A stretch of 64,000 nucleotides of DNA from Ancylothrix sp036704045 (GTDB taxonomy: Bacteria > Cyanobacteriota > Cyanobacteriia > Cyanobacteriales > Oscillatoriaceae): assembly GCA_036704045.1 (NCBI GenBank), contig DATNQM010000037.1, positions 248,001 through 312,000 on the forward strand, read 5' to 3'. Made by a program: the position numbers and the translations under genes. Position 1 is the first letter of the stretch. Each line of letters opens with the position of its first letter. Below the pieces are notes generated by a model. It worked only from the letters and a program-made list of their open reading frames with translations. It was not told the origin of the DNA and did no database searches. This document shows positions 7,550-16,574 of this stretch, piece by piece.

Positions 7550-9603
7550 GTTACCCCAAACACCACAACGATACCTAAAACGGCACCGAAAACAATGAGG
7601 GCATAAAATTGAGCGCGTCCAGTTTCAAAATACTTTAAACCTTCCCCACCCAAAACTGTTAGCAAGCCGGTTAAATTAACCGCCCCATCAACAACACGAT
7701 AATCAACTTCCATCACTTGACGGGCAAGCCGACGGCTACCCTTAACAAAAAGAACATCATTGATATCATCCAGATACCATTTGTTGCGAGAGAATTTGTA
7801 AAGAGGTTTAATTTTCTCAGCAATTGCTTTCGGGTCAATTTTCCGAGACAAATACATCAAAGAAGCAAGAGTAATGCCAATTAAAGCAATGCCCACAGAA
7901 GAACCGCCCATAATCAGGAATTCAGTTAAATTAAACTCCTCAGCGTGTTCTACAACAGCCTCCATTGGAGGGTGAATAAACTCCTCAAAATAATTAGCAA
8001 AAGGAGTACCAACCAAACCAATTAAAACAGAAGGAATAGCCAAAGCCATTAGCGGAAAAGTCATAGTGAGAGGAGATTCATGGGGGTATTCACTATGATG
8101 ATGGGCATGAGGATCGCTATCACTTTCCAACTCTTTTGGATTCATAGCCCCAGGGCCAAAAGCAGGCATCAAAGAAACCTTACTTTCCTCCAAAAGCTCA
8201 TGGCGAATATCGATATTATTACCTCGGAAATTGCCCTCAAACGTCGAGAAATACATACGGAACATATAAAAAGCCGTAATTCCCGCCGTCAGCCAAGCCA
8301 AAAGCCACAAAAGAGGATTTGCAGCAAAAGTAGCACCGAGAATTTCATCTTTTGACCAGAAACCGGCAAAGGGAGGAATACCACAAATAGCCAAAGTTCC
8401 AATCAAAAAGCAAATAGCCGTCACCGGCATATACTTACGCAAACCACCCATCAAACGCATATCCTGGGCCAAAACCGCATCATGGCCGACCACAGCCTCC
8501 ATACCATGAATCACAGATCCTGAACAGAGGAAAAGCATTGCTTTGAAATAGGCATGAGTCATTAAGTGAAACAAACCCGCAGAATAGGCTCCAACTCCCA
8601 TCGCCATTACCATATAGCCAAGCTGGGAGATCGTCGAATAAGCTAATCCTTTCTTAATGTCATTTTGGGTAATAGCAATCGTAGCCCCCAAAAAGGCAGT
8701 AAAAGCCCCCGTATAGGAAATGACATCCATCACCACCGGCACCCCTTCAAAAACAGGGTACATACGGGCAATCAAAAACACACCAGCCGCCACCATTGTT
8801 GCAGCGTGAATCAAAGCAGAAATTGGAGTTGGGCCTTCCATTGCATCAGGCAGCCAAACGTGAAGCGGAAACTGCGCCGACTTGGCCACCGGCCCCAAAA
8901 ATACCAACACAGCAAACAAAGCTGCCAAACCACCAGACAAAACGCCCGTCTCGACAAGATCATGGAGGCGTTCGCCCATCACATTAAACTCAAAGCTGCC
9001 GGTGCTCCAATACAAAGCCAAAATACCCAACAGCAGACCAAAGTCACCAACACGGTTAGTAACAAAAGCCTTTTGACAAGCATCAGCAGCCCCCTTGCGG
9101 TCATACCAGAAACCGACGAGGAGATAAGAACACATCCCCACCAATTCCCAGAAGATATAAACCTGCACCAAATTAGGGCTAACCACCAGACCTAACATCG
9201 ATGAACTAAACAGACTCAGGTAGGCGTAGAAACGCACATAACCAGGGTCGTGAGACATATATCCATCGGTATAGATCATCACTAAAAAGGCCACCGTCGT
9301 CACGATGACCAACATTACCGCCGTCAGGTGGTCGATAGTGTAACCCATTCGCAGGTGGAAATCGCCTGCTGCTGCCCATTCCAAAGTTCGAGTATAGGCA
9401 GGGTGGCCTTGAATTTGACTCCACAACAAGGCAAAAGACAACACCATTGCTGCCCCAAGCGTTGACACCACGAAAACTGCATTTATTTGCCGCAGATTGT
9501 TCGTGAACTTGTTAAATGAAATTAAACCTAGTCCCACAATCATCGCGCCAAATAGGGGCAACACGGGAATTAACCAGGCATATTGATACAGAGGTTCCAT
9601 CAC
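7546..9603 (-). CDS. ndhF1: NAD(P)H-quinone oxidoreductase chain 5 (NdhF1-type)
   Basis: The largest antiporter-like membrane subunit of NDH-1, which also supplies the long lateral helix that braces the proton channels. The 685 residues give about 16 membrane helices. The N-terminal Proton_antipo_N block includes HLTAVMLVIVTTVAFLVMIY and VYIFWELVGMCSYLLVGFW with the key Glu. The main domain has VAKSAQFPLHVWLPDAMEGP with channel Lys and His, then ALIHAATMVAAGV. A hydrophilic loop with HAHHHSEYPHE lies near 500. The C-terminal part is of the NDH-1 family type. The start is ATG at 9603. It is transcribed ahead of ndhD1 with a 129-base gap containing a palindromic repeat. This pairing matches the NDH-1L (respiration, cyclic flow) rather than the CO2-uptake form. 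Confidence 0.94.
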   Translation of the reverse strand: MMEPLYQYAWLIPVLPLFGAMIVGLGLISFNKFTNNLRQINAVFVVSTLGAAMVLSFALLWSQIQGHPAYTRTLEWAAAGDFHLRMGYTIDHLTAVMLVIVTTVAFLVMIYTDGYMSHDPGYVRFYAYLSLFSSSMLGLVVSPNLVQVYIFWELVGMCSYLLVGFWYDRKGAADACQKAFVTNRVGDFGLLLGILALYWSTGSFEFNVMGERLHDLVETGVLSGGLAALFAVLVFLGPVAKSAQFPLHVWLPDAMEGPTPISALIHAATMVAAGVFLIARMYPVFEGVPVVMDVISYTGAFTAFLGATIAITQNDIKKGLAYSTISQLGYMVMAMGVGAYSAGLFHLMTHAYFKAMLFLCSGSVIHGMEAVVGHDAVLAQDMRLMGGLRKYMPVTAICFLIGTLAICGIPPFAGFWSKDEILGATFAANPLLWLLAWLTAGITAFYMFRMYFSTFEGNFRGNNIDIRHELLEESKVSLMPAFGPGAMNPKELESDSDPHAHHHSEYPHESPLTMTFPLMALAIPSVLIGLVGTPFANYFEEFIHPPMEAVVEHAEEFNLTEFLIMGGSSVGIALIGITLASLMYLSRKIDPKAIAEKIKPLYKFSRNKWYLDDINDVLFVKGSRRLARQVMEVDYRVVDGAVNLTGLLTVLGGEGLKYFETGRAQFYALIVFGAVLGIVVVFGVT

Positions 9604-9740
9604 GCTCGCGCCTACTTTAATTTTCTTTACGTTTTAGGCAGATTTGATTTCATTGTGGCACAGCACCGCGCCTCTACAAACTGCCGTAAGTACAATTATG
9701 GAGAAAAGAGAGACACCTGAGCAGATAACTCCACCCTCAC

Positions 9741-9784
9741 CCACCTCTGCGTCCCCTGTGCTTTCCTCAGTGTCCTCTGTGTGA
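9741..9784 (-). repeat. Dispersed CACAGAGGA-type repeat, copy 1
   Basis: On the minus strand this reads TCACACAGAGGACACTGAGG, then AAAGCACAGGGGACGCAGAGG. It is closely related to 15476-15519 on the plus strand. It lies in the 312-base gap between the thioredoxin-like gene and ndhF; apart from this repeat and the presumed ndhF promoter nothing else is recognised in the gap. A 64-codon open frame across it is an artefact of the repeat. Confidence 0.75.
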
Positions 9785-9915
9785 TCCAAACCCCTCTGTA
9801 TCACATCCAAAAGCACAAAAAACCCCACCCATTAATAAAACTAGGAGGGGCTAAAAACATATAAAGGGATGAAATCAGTGCGAATATATTAAAAAAACGG
9901 ACTTCCTACTAAAAC

Positions 9916-10302
9916 CTAAGCTGAATGAGGATGACGTTCTCCAGAAGAATGTAGCCAGACCGTTTTAGACTGGACATACATTTGACTCATCACTTCAAGA
10001 GACTGACGAAGATCGTCTCGTCCCTGAAAACTATCGAGACGGTAGCGAACTTTACCCCCCTCAAACAGAATCAGTGTCGGTAAATTAGTAATCCGATAAG
10101 TATTGGCTATTTTTAAACTTTCATCCGCATTGAAGCCTACCAGCTTAATATTTTCTCCCCATTCAGCTTGAAAACGCACCAAAAGGGGGTTAATAAGCCG
10201 ACAAACGCCACACCAAGGTGCCCAAAAATGGACAAGGACAGGAGTAGGAGATTCTAAAACTTCTTGTGTAAAAGCCCGCTCGCTAATCGATGACAGCAGC
10301 AT
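9916..10302 (-). CDS. Thioredoxin-like protein
   Basis: A small thiol-disulfide oxidoreductase with a thioredoxin fold. The active site is WCGVC (Trp30, Cys31, Cys34), differing from the canonical WCGPC at the Pro, which usually shifts redox potential and partner choice. The cis-Pro is at 75 in ITNLPTLILF. At 128 residues it is slightly longer than thioredoxin m because of a C-terminal tail (SKTVWLHSSGERHPHSA). There is no signal peptide, so it is cytoplasmic. The start is ATG at 10302 with GAGGGA just upstream. It lies between ndhF and nnrU on the same strand but is separated by 312 and 150 bases, so it may be transcribed alone. The electron donor and targets are unknown. Confidence 0.9.
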   Translation of the reverse strand: MLLSSISERAFTQEVLESPTPVLVHFWAPWCGVCRLINPLLVRFQAEWGENIKLVGFNADESLKIANTYRITNLPTLILFEGGKVRYRLDSFQGRDDLRQSLEVMSQMYVQSKTVWLHSSGERHPHSA

Positions 10303-10452
10303 GATCCCTCGTGCTTATTTCTGTTTACTATCCGCTTTGGGATCATGCTACCTCTATTTGGGATCGTCTGAGTACAAAAAATAAGTCATTATTACTCAAT
10401 ACTCATCCCTTATAAGTCGTTAGACATAAATTCTTCATTAAGGGTTGACAAA

Positions 10453-11166
10453 TCATAAATTTACGCTAGCTGTGGCCCTCATTAAGAGGGGATGGGCCCA
10501 CCACAATAGCAAAACAAATACTGTTATCCCTAGATAGGCTGGACGGAGAAACTCAGCCCACTTTAAAGACTGCCGGCCTTGAATAATGGCCAAAAATGGA
10601 ATCACTGAGGTGCGAACCTTAACTGCTTCAAAGGCTTCGCCATAACGGGCTAATAAACGGCGGTCTCCATGCCAAACTCCAAATAAGTGATGCAGTACCA
10701 AACCCACAGAAGTAATGAGGGTAAACGAAGTACCCAACCAAAGTGTATGGGCCACACACCAGATGATTTGCCCCACCATTTGGGGGTGGCGCGTGATACG
10801 GATAATGCCGGTTTCGTAGAGATGAACTTGGGGCTTTTGGACAGCGGCAATTTCTAATAAGTTAAAAGTGGCCGGATAAAGAAAAATAAAAGAAATGGCC
10901 GAAAGTATCCAAACCAAAGGTTTTATTCCCGGTACTCCTTGCAATTGCCACAACTGCAAGCCATCGTAGCGGTGGTTAAAGAAATAAACAATCAACACCA
11001 CAGCCAACGGTAAACTGACTAAAGCAAACAAAACTCTGTACAGTCTTGCACCAATCAATTTTTCACCCCTTGACCGTAAGGCGGCCAAACCACTATGGGC
11101 TAGTGCAAACACAAAAAGCAAGCCCAGCATTATAAAATGGCTGGTGGTTAGGGAAACTTCAGACAT
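10453..11166 (-). CDS. NnrU-family membrane protein (Z-ISO-like)
   Basis: Multi-pass membrane protein of the NnrU family, which in denitrifiers is linked to nitrite/nitric oxide metabolism. In plants the homologous Z-ISO is the haem-dependent 15-cis-zeta-carotene isomerase. In cyanobacteria the role is not settled by sequence. About 237 residues with six or seven membrane segments. Notable are HSGLAALRSRGEKLIGARLYR near the N-terminus (conserved His-Ser) and the ITRHPQMVGQIIWCVAHTLW block with candidate haem-ligand His residues, followed by HHLFGVWHGDRR. ATG at 11166 is preferred over a GTG one codon upstream. It is divergent from the RbcR-like regulator, sharing the 331-base region with a LysR-type operator, so co-regulation is plausible. 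Confidence 0.82.
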   Translation of the reverse strand: MSEVSLTTSHFIMLGLLFVFALAHSGLAALRSRGEKLIGARLYRVLFALVSLPLAVVLIVYFFNHRYDGLQLWQLQGVPGIKPLVWILSAISFIFLYPATFNLLEIAAVQKPQVHLYETGIIRITRHPQMVGQIIWCVAHTLWLGTSFTLITSVGLVLHHLFGVWHGDRRLLARYGEAFEAVKVRTSVIPFLAIIQGRQSLKWAEFLRPAYLGITVFVLLLWWAHPLLMRATASVNL

Positions 11167-11299
11167 CACAGACTCTTAAAAAGAAACAATAAAATACACT
11201 CAAAGACAAAAGGCGCTTTTTGGGCCAATAGAAAGCTGACCTCAAATGAAAGAGAGCCGGTCAATTCCTGATAAATTCAGAAAAGCCTTAAATCTCTTT

Positions 11300-11320
11300 T
11301 TGATATATTTTCCTAATCAA
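11300..11320. promoter_or_regulatory. LysR-type operator, TTGAT-N11-ATCAA
   Basis: A perfect inverted repeat TTGAT (11300-11304) and ATCAA (11316-11320) separated by eleven bases fits the T-N11-A rule for LysR-family binding sites. It lies about 178 bases upstream of the LysR gene start and about 134 bases upstream of the divergent nnrU-like gene. It is a good candidate for autoregulation and control of the divergent gene. Nothing else was recognised in this 331-base gap. Confidence 0.65.
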
Positions 11321-11497
11321 GTAAATGTTAATACAACAGTAGGTAACAGGATTCTCCCATGATTTGCTCCGCCGTGCTACTGTCAAAATCGTTGCCCTCT
11401 AACATCCTAGAGAGCTAGCTTAAGCCCCAACCCGCACTGATATCTGCCGACCCCACTCGCTGACCCCCTACGCATTCCCCTTTTTTGGTTTAGCAAT

Positions 11498-12505
11498 ATG
11501 TCTGACCTTCCTTTCACTTTAGACCAGTTACGCATTCTCAAAGCCATCGCCGCTGAGGGCAGTTTTAAAAGAGCCGCTGATAGTCTCTATGTCTCCCAAC
11601 CTGCTGTTAGTTTACAGGTTCAAAACCTAGAGAGACAGTTGGATGTGCCACTCTTTGACCGGGGGGGCCGACGAGCACAACTAACTGAAGCGGGCTATTT
11701 GTTGTTAAGTTATGGTGAAAAAATATTAACTTTATGCCAAGAGACCTGTCGGGCAATTGAAGATTTACAAAATCTTCAAGGTGGAACTTTAATTATTGGG
11801 GCTTCCCAAACCACCGGCACTTATTTATTGCCACGCATGATTGGTCAATTTCGCCAGCGTTATCCTGATGTGGCCGTTCAATTGCACGTCCATTCTACCA
11901 GGCGCACGTCTTGGAGTGTAGCCAATGGTCAAATCGATTTGGCAATTGTGGGTGGAGAGGTGCCGGCAGAGTTACAAGAATCTTTGGAAGTTGTGCCCTA
12001 CGCTGAAGATGAACTGGCTTTAATTTTGCCGGTAGCTCATCCATTTGCTAAAAATGGCACAGTTCAAAAAGATGATTTATATAAATTGCAATTTATCACT
12101 CTCGACTCTCAATCAACTATCCGCAAAGTAATTGATTCGGTATTAACTCGTTCGGGAATTGATACTCGCCGGCTCAAAATTGAAATGGAGCTTAACTCCA
12201 TAGAAGCAATTAAAAACGCTGTCCAAGCCGGTTTGGGTGCCGCTTTTGTTTCAATTTCTGCCATCGAAAAAGAACTCCAAATGGGCATTCTTTACCGTGC
12301 TCAAACTGATGATGTAGTAGTTAAAAGAATGCTGTCTGTTATCTATAATCCTAATCGCTATCGCTCTAAAGCAGCTGAAGCTTTTAGTCGAGAAGTTTTA
12401 CCACTTTTTGCTACTCACGGACTTGATAAACGTCTCACAAATCCACCTACTCCTGTTCTCGATACAGAAATCGAAATTACTAGCCCTAATTCTACTGTCG
12501 ATTAA
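11498..12505 (+). CDS. rbcR: LysR-family regulator, RbcR/Ycf30-like
   Basis: LysR transcription factor with an N-terminal winged helix-turn-helix (FTLDQLRILKAIAAEGSFKR, then AADSLYVSQPAVSLQVQNLE, residues 6-45) and a C-terminal effector-binding domain from about 90 to 300 (GTLIIGASQTTGTYLLPRM). The 335-residue length is typical. Sequence style and neighbourhood (nnrU, ndhF1, ndhD1) fit RbcR/Ycf30, the activator of rubisco and carbon-fixation genes that senses Calvin-cycle metabolites. NdhR/CcmR and CmpR are sister proteins and cannot be fully excluded. The start is ATG at 11498. The divergent promoter region holds a TTGAT-N11-ATCAA site. The kinase gene follows after 29 bases, so the two may be co-transcribed. 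Confidence 0.85.
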   Translation: MSDLPFTLDQLRILKAIAAEGSFKRAADSLYVSQPAVSLQVQNLERQLDVPLFDRGGRRAQLTEAGYLLLSYGEKILTLCQETCRAIEDLQNLQGGTLIIGASQTTGTYLLPRMIGQFRQRYPDVAVQLHVHSTRRTSWSVANGQIDLAIVGGEVPAELQESLEVVPYAEDELALILPVAHPFAKNGTVQKDDLYKLQFITLDSQSTIRKVIDSVLTRSGIDTRRLKIEMELNSIEAIKNAVQAGLGAAFVSISAIEKELQMGILYRAQTDDVVVKRMLSVIYNPNRYRSKAAEAFSREVLPLFATHGLDKRLTNPPTPVLDTEIEITSPNSTVD

Positions 12506-12534
12506 TTTATCGGGGGACTGCCCCTAGTAGATAT

Positions 12535-13914
12535 ATGGAAATTCTTTGTACCCGCCCCGGTTGTCCTCGTCCTATCAATTCTTTTGCTGACCTTGATGAT
12601 AGTAATACTCTCTCAACAGTGCAGCAAAAATTTTGTACTAATTGCGGGATGCCTTTAATTTTAGTTGGACGTTATTTACCGATTAAACGTTTGGGTCAAG
12701 GTGGTTTTGGGACAGCTTATTTGGCCCGTGACCGTTATACTCCGGGGATGCGTCGCTGTGTGGTCAAACAATTTCAACCGGCCGGTGAACTCTCCCCGCA
12801 ACAAATGCAGCTTGCCCGTCAATTGTTTGAACGCGAGGCTGAAGTTTTAGAACAACTCGGTAATAACCACCCACAAATTCCTGATTTGTTTGCGTTTTTT
12901 CCTTTGGAAGTAGCCGGTGGTTCTCATACTCCACCGGCCCGTTTTTTTTATTTGGTTCAAGAGTTTATTGATGGGCAAAATTTAGAAGAGGAACTATCTC
13001 AAAAAGGTAAATTTTCTGAAGCAGAAGTTTTAGAAGTTTTGAGAGAAGTTTTGAGCATATTAACTTTTGTTCATTCCCACCATTCTATTCACCGGGATAT
13101 CAAACCGGCCAATATTATGCGCGAACGCACAGGCAAACTTGTTTTGCTTGATTTTGGTGCCGTTAAACAAATTGCTCAAGGGGCCGGCAATTTAGACCGC
13201 AGTACAGGTATTTATTCGATGGGCTTTGCACCTCCTGAACAAATGGCAGGAAGTACGGTTTTTCCTTCTACAGACTTATACGCTTTGGCGGTAACTTGTC
13301 TTTATTTATTAACAGGTAAGCCGGTGGCTGATTTATTTGATTCTTATACAAATCAGTGGAATTGGCGACCCCATGCGAAAGTTAGTAAACAACTTGCAGA
13401 AGTTCTTGATAAAATGTTGCAAGCTTCTCCCTCTGCTCGTTTTCAGTCTGCCCAAGAAGTCCTAGAAAATTTGCAATCAATTGGTAATAAAAATAAACCG
13501 ACAACCTCAAAAACTGTGCCGGTTAATCTTACCCAAGCGCCGCCGACAACTGTAAAACCAGCCAAACGTAAATTTTCAACATTAGAAATTTTATTTGGGG
13601 CTGCTTTTACCGGCTTTGAAGGCTCATTATTATTGATTGTTTTGGGTAGTTTATTACCAACTCCTGGGATTCTTATTGCGGCTTGTGTGACTATTTTGGC
13701 GTTGTTAATTTTTGCTCAGAACCGCCGATTTATTGAAGGAAAAGATTTACCAATTATTACTATAATTACAGCTTTAATTTTTTGGTATTTGCCTTTTCGT
13801 GCAGTTTACCCTATAGATTTATTAATAATTACAGTAGGCACTGCTACTTTGTCTGCGGTAGCAGTGACGGCTTTGTTTCGTTTGGTTTATGTAGTGCTTT
13901 CGAGGATTTTCTAA
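12535..13914 (+). CDS. Membrane-anchored Ser/Thr protein kinase with N-terminal zinc ribbon
   Basis: Hanks-type kinase of 459 residues. The N-terminus has a four-cysteine ribbon (Cys5, Cys10, Cys34, Cys37; FCTNCGMPL), a common cyanobacterial kinase feature. The kinase domain follows from about 46: glycine loop GQGGFG (54-59), catalytic Lys78, catalytic loop HRDIKPAN (186-193), DFG (206-208) and APPEQ in the activation segment, so it appears active. A linker leads to a C-terminal membrane domain of about four helices (from about 347). There is no sensor domain beyond this. It lies 29 bases after the RbcR-like gene and 141 bases before a periplasmic-binding-protein gene, suggesting a signalling group. 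Its targets are unknown. Confidence 0.92.
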   Translation: MEILCTRPGCPRPINSFADLDDSNTLSTVQQKFCTNCGMPLILVGRYLPIKRLGQGGFGTAYLARDRYTPGMRRCVVKQFQPAGELSPQQMQLARQLFEREAEVLEQLGNNHPQIPDLFAFFPLEVAGGSHTPPARFFYLVQEFIDGQNLEEELSQKGKFSEAEVLEVLREVLSILTFVHSHHSIHRDIKPANIMRERTGKLVLLDFGAVKQIAQGAGNLDRSTGIYSMGFAPPEQMAGSTVFPSTDLYALAVTCLYLLTGKPVADLFDSYTNQWNWRPHAKVSKQLAEVLDKMLQASPSARFQSAQEVLENLQSIGNKNKPTTSKTVPVNLTQAPPTTVKPAKRKFSTLEILFGAAFTGFEGSLLLIVLGSLLPTPGILIAACVTILALLIFAQNRRFIEGKDLPIITIITALIFWYLPFRAVYPIDLLIITVGTATLSAVAVTALFRLVYVVLSRIF

Positions 13915-14055
13915 AACAATTGAAGCGGTAATTGTTTTAAACGCAGATGGAAAGCAAATAAATTAAATTTTTCGTCTTAGATTTAGGATAAGAGGCTTTG
14001 TCTGATTGTAGGATTTTGTTAGAATAAGTTTTTATGATAAATTCTAAACTTTTTT

Positions 14056-15456
14056 ATGACTCAAAAAAATGAAGCACCGGCCTTGATTGTGTCTTTGTTG
14101 ATTACAGTAGGATTATTAGCCGGAGGTTTTTGGTGGTTCACTAATCGTTCTGAACTGAATTTACCTGCTGTTAACAGTGGTCAAAGTTCAGTTGGACAGT
14201 CTTCTTCGGGCCGGTTGAGTGTAGGACAAAAATTGTTAATTACTGCCGAAGCAAATAATAACAAAAAAGCTGGAATTGAAGCTTTTAATAGTGGCAATTT
14301 TAACGCTGCTATTACTGAATTTCAAACCTCTCTACAAGTCAGTAAAAATGATCCAGAAACCTTAATTTATTTAAATAACTCTAAGGCGGCTTTGGCAGGT
14401 AAATTTTATAAAATCGCTGCAAGTGTTCCTATTGGTGGAAACTTGAATGTCGCCAAAGAATTGCTTAGAGGAGTCGCGCAGGCTCAAGATGAATTTAATC
14501 AAGCCGGTGGCCTTAATGGCGTGCTTTTACAAGTGGTTATAGCCAATGATGATAATGATAGTGGAGTTGCCAAAAATGTAGCGCAGGATTTAGTAAAAGA
14601 TTCTACTATTTTAGGGGTAGTAGGGCACAATGCTAGTGAGGCTTCCCTAGCGGCCGCACCAATTTATCAACAAGGGAAGTTGGTTATGATTTCTCCGACA
14701 AGTCATGCAAAAAGTTTATCAGGTATTGGAAATTATATTTTTCGCACAATTCCCAGTATTCGCTTTGATGCAACAGTTCTTTCTCGCTATGCCAGTGCCA
14801 AAGAACAATTAAAAAATGTTGCTATTTGTGCAGATTCTCAAGCCGAAGCAAGTCTGTCTTTAAAAGACGAATTTACATCAAATTTTTTCGCAGATGGTGG
14901 TAAAGTTTCTTCAACTCGCTGTGATTTTTCTGCCGCTGATTTTAATGCTCAAAAAATTGTTTCTCAGGCTGTGAGTGATGGGGCTGATGGTTTATTGTTA
15001 GCCGTATCTGTGGGGAATCTTAATCGGGCAATTGATGTAGCAAAGGCTAATAGAAATCGCTTAGATTTATTGGGAAGTTATGCACTTTATACATTCCAAA
15101 CTTTAGACCAAGGTAAGGCAGATGTAAATGGGATGGTGTTGGCGGTTCCTTGGCATCCCACAGCAATTGATAATAATTCTTTTACGGTAAATGCTTCTAA
15201 ACTTTGGGGAGGGGCTGTAAATTGGCGCACGGCTTTGGCTTATGATGCCACTCAGGCTATTATTGCCGGGGTAAAGGGTGGTTCAAGCCGAGAAGCTGTG
15301 CAAAAAACTTTGTCGAGTGTTAATTTTTCTACCCAGGGGGCGACAGGAACAATTCAGTTTTTGCCGTCGGGTGATAGAAATGGGGCTTCTCAGTTAGTGA
15401 AAATTTTGCCTGGTGGTAATTCGGGTACGGGTTTTGATTTTGTGCCGGTGAGGTGA
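14056..15456 (+). CDS. Membrane-anchored type-I periplasmic-binding (Leu/Ile/Val-type) protein
   Basis: 466 residues. An N-terminal membrane helix (about 8-28, LIVSLLITVGLLAGGFWWF) is followed by a Ser/Gly-rich linker and a TPR-like pair of helices (about 70-112, KAGIEAFNSGNFNAAITEFQ). A full Peripla_BP_6 domain follows, with IGGNLNVAKELLRGVAQAQ, VVIANDDNDSGVAKNVAQDL, GVVGHNAS and SPTSHA. Family members bind amino acids or amides, either for ABC transport or as sensors. No permease or ATPase gene lies nearby, and the gene follows a kinase, so a sensory role outside the membrane is an attractive inference. The start is ATG at 14056. The TPR insert ahead of the binding domain is unlike classic transport LivJ proteins. 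Confidence 0.85.
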   Translation: MTQKNEAPALIVSLLITVGLLAGGFWWFTNRSELNLPAVNSGQSSVGQSSSGRLSVGQKLLITAEANNNKKAGIEAFNSGNFNAAITEFQTSLQVSKNDPETLIYLNNSKAALAGKFYKIAASVPIGGNLNVAKELLRGVAQAQDEFNQAGGLNGVLLQVVIANDDNDSGVAKNVAQDLVKDSTILGVVGHNASEASLAAAPIYQQGKLVMISPTSHAKSLSGIGNYIFRTIPSIRFDATVLSRYASAKEQLKNVAICADSQAEASLSLKDEFTSNFFADGGKVSSTRCDFSAADFNAQKIVSQAVSDGADGLLLAVSVGNLNRAIDVAKANRNRLDLLGSYALYTFQTLDQGKADVNGMVLAVPWHPTAIDNNSFTVNASKLWGGAVNWRTALAYDATQAIIAGVKGGSSREAVQKTLSSVNFSTQGATGTIQFLPSGDRNGASQLVKILPGGNSGTGFDFVPVR

Positions 15457-15475
15457 TGGTTTTAGGGTTTTTTTT

Positions 15476-15519
15476 TCACACAGAGGACGCAGAGGAAGGC
15501 ACAGAGGGACACAGAGGGT
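15476..15519 (+). repeat. Dispersed CACAGAGGA-type repeat, copy 2
   Basis: TCACACAGAGGACGCAGAGG followed by AAGGCACAGAGGGACACAGA, starting about 20 bases after the binding-protein stop. It matches copy 1 at 9741-9784 in inverted orientation over about 40 bases with a few differences. Confidence 0.75.
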
Positions 15520-15585
15520 AGGTCGGGGTTTTGCGAATGGGTTTAGGGGTTTATTATTGGGTTAGTTTTAGATGGCACTAGAGTG

Positions 15586-16464
15586 ATGACACAACAGATT
15601 TTTGTCTCAAAAACAATTGAAAAGTTTATTTGGTCTTGGCGTGGGCATCAAATTTACTACACTGTAAGCGGTGAGGGCTTACCGTTGGTGTTAATTCACG
15701 GTTTTGGTGCGTCTATTGGTCATTGGCGTAATAATATTCCTGTGTTGGCAAGTAATGGTTATAAAGTGTTTGCGCTGGATCTCCTTGGGTTTGGTGCTTC
15801 TGATAAACCGGCTTTAAGTTATTCTTTGGAATTGTGGCAAGAGTTGCTTAAGGATTTTTGGTTAGAAAAAATCAATGAACCGGCTTTTTTTGTTGGCAAT
15901 TCTATCGGCGCTTTGCTGAGTTTAATGGTGGTGGCAAATCATCCTGAAATTAGCTTAGGCGGAGTTTTAATTAATTGTGCTGGGGGGTTAAATCACCGGC
16001 CAGATGAGTTGAATTTGCCTCTACGTTTGGTGATGGGTACTTTTACAAAATTAGTTGGTTCTAAATTGTTGGGTGGATTGATGTTTAATAATATTCGTCA
16101 AAAACACCGAATTCGTAATACTTTACGGCAAGTTTATCGCAATCACGAAGCGATTACTGATGAGTTGGTAGAGATGCTTTATGAGCCTTCTTGTCATGCC
16201 GGTGCTCAACAGGTTTTTGCTTCGATTTTAACTGCACCTCCTGGCCCTCGTATCGTAGATTTATTGCCCAAAATTAAGCATCCTTTGCTTGTTTTATGGG
16301 GGGCTAATGATCCTTGGACTCCTATTAAAGGCGGGCGAGTTTTTGAGGAGTTTAATTCTGTGCCGGTGGAGTTTGTGGCGATTCCTGATACCGGCCATTG
16401 TCCCCATGATGAACGTCCAGAAGTTGTTAATGAGTTAATTTTGAAGTGGTTAAAGGCAGTTTAA
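15586..16464 (+). CDS. Alpha/beta-fold hydrolase
   Basis: 292-residue alpha/beta hydrolase of the epoxide-hydrolase/haloperoxidase-like group, common in cyanobacteria and chloroplasts. HGFGAS provides the oxyanion loop (about 39-44), the nucleophile Ser lies in GNSIGA (about 107), the acid is likely in WGANDPWTP and the catalytic His is in DTGHCPHDERP. A lid domain of helices lies between about 140 and 215. There is no signal peptide. ATG at 15586 is preferred over GTG one codon earlier; no clear ribosome site is seen. The substrate is unknown; some relatives have been linked to pigment or ester metabolism in plastids, but this is not evidence for the present gene. A terminator hairpin follows. 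Confidence 0.85.
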   Translation: MTQQIFVSKTIEKFIWSWRGHQIYYTVSGEGLPLVLIHGFGASIGHWRNNIPVLASNGYKVFALDLLGFGASDKPALSYSLELWQELLKDFWLEKINEPAFFVGNSIGALLSLMVVANHPEISLGGVLINCAGGLNHRPDELNLPLRLVMGTFTKLVGSKLLGGLMFNNIRQKHRIRNTLRQVYRNHEAITDELVEMLYEPSCHAGAQQVFASILTAPPGPRIVDLLPKIKHPLLVLWGANDPWTPIKGGRVFEEFNSVPVEFVAIPDTGHCPHDERPEVVNELILKWLKAV

Positions 16465-16535
16465 TTTAACCGTATCCGTTACGCAGATGAGTTATCTGTT
16501 TTTGACAAAGTTAATTGCCTAAAAAGTTATGATAA

Positions 16536-16574
16536 TCCCTGTCCTACTAAAGTTTTTGTAGGATGGGTTTTTTA
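16536..16574 (+). terminator. Terminator after the alpha/beta hydrolase
   Basis: CCC-TG-TCCTAC pairs with GTAGGA-T-GGG across a short loop (16537-16566), followed by TTTTTTATT. It ends the plus-strand unit and overlaps the 3' end of the decayed Uma2 remnant on the other strand. Confidence 0.75.

Noticed and set aside
9634..9828. 64-codon minus-strand frame upstream of ndhF
   Set aside because: It runs through the CACAGAGGA repeat, and its acidic/Thr-rich translation is the repeat itself.
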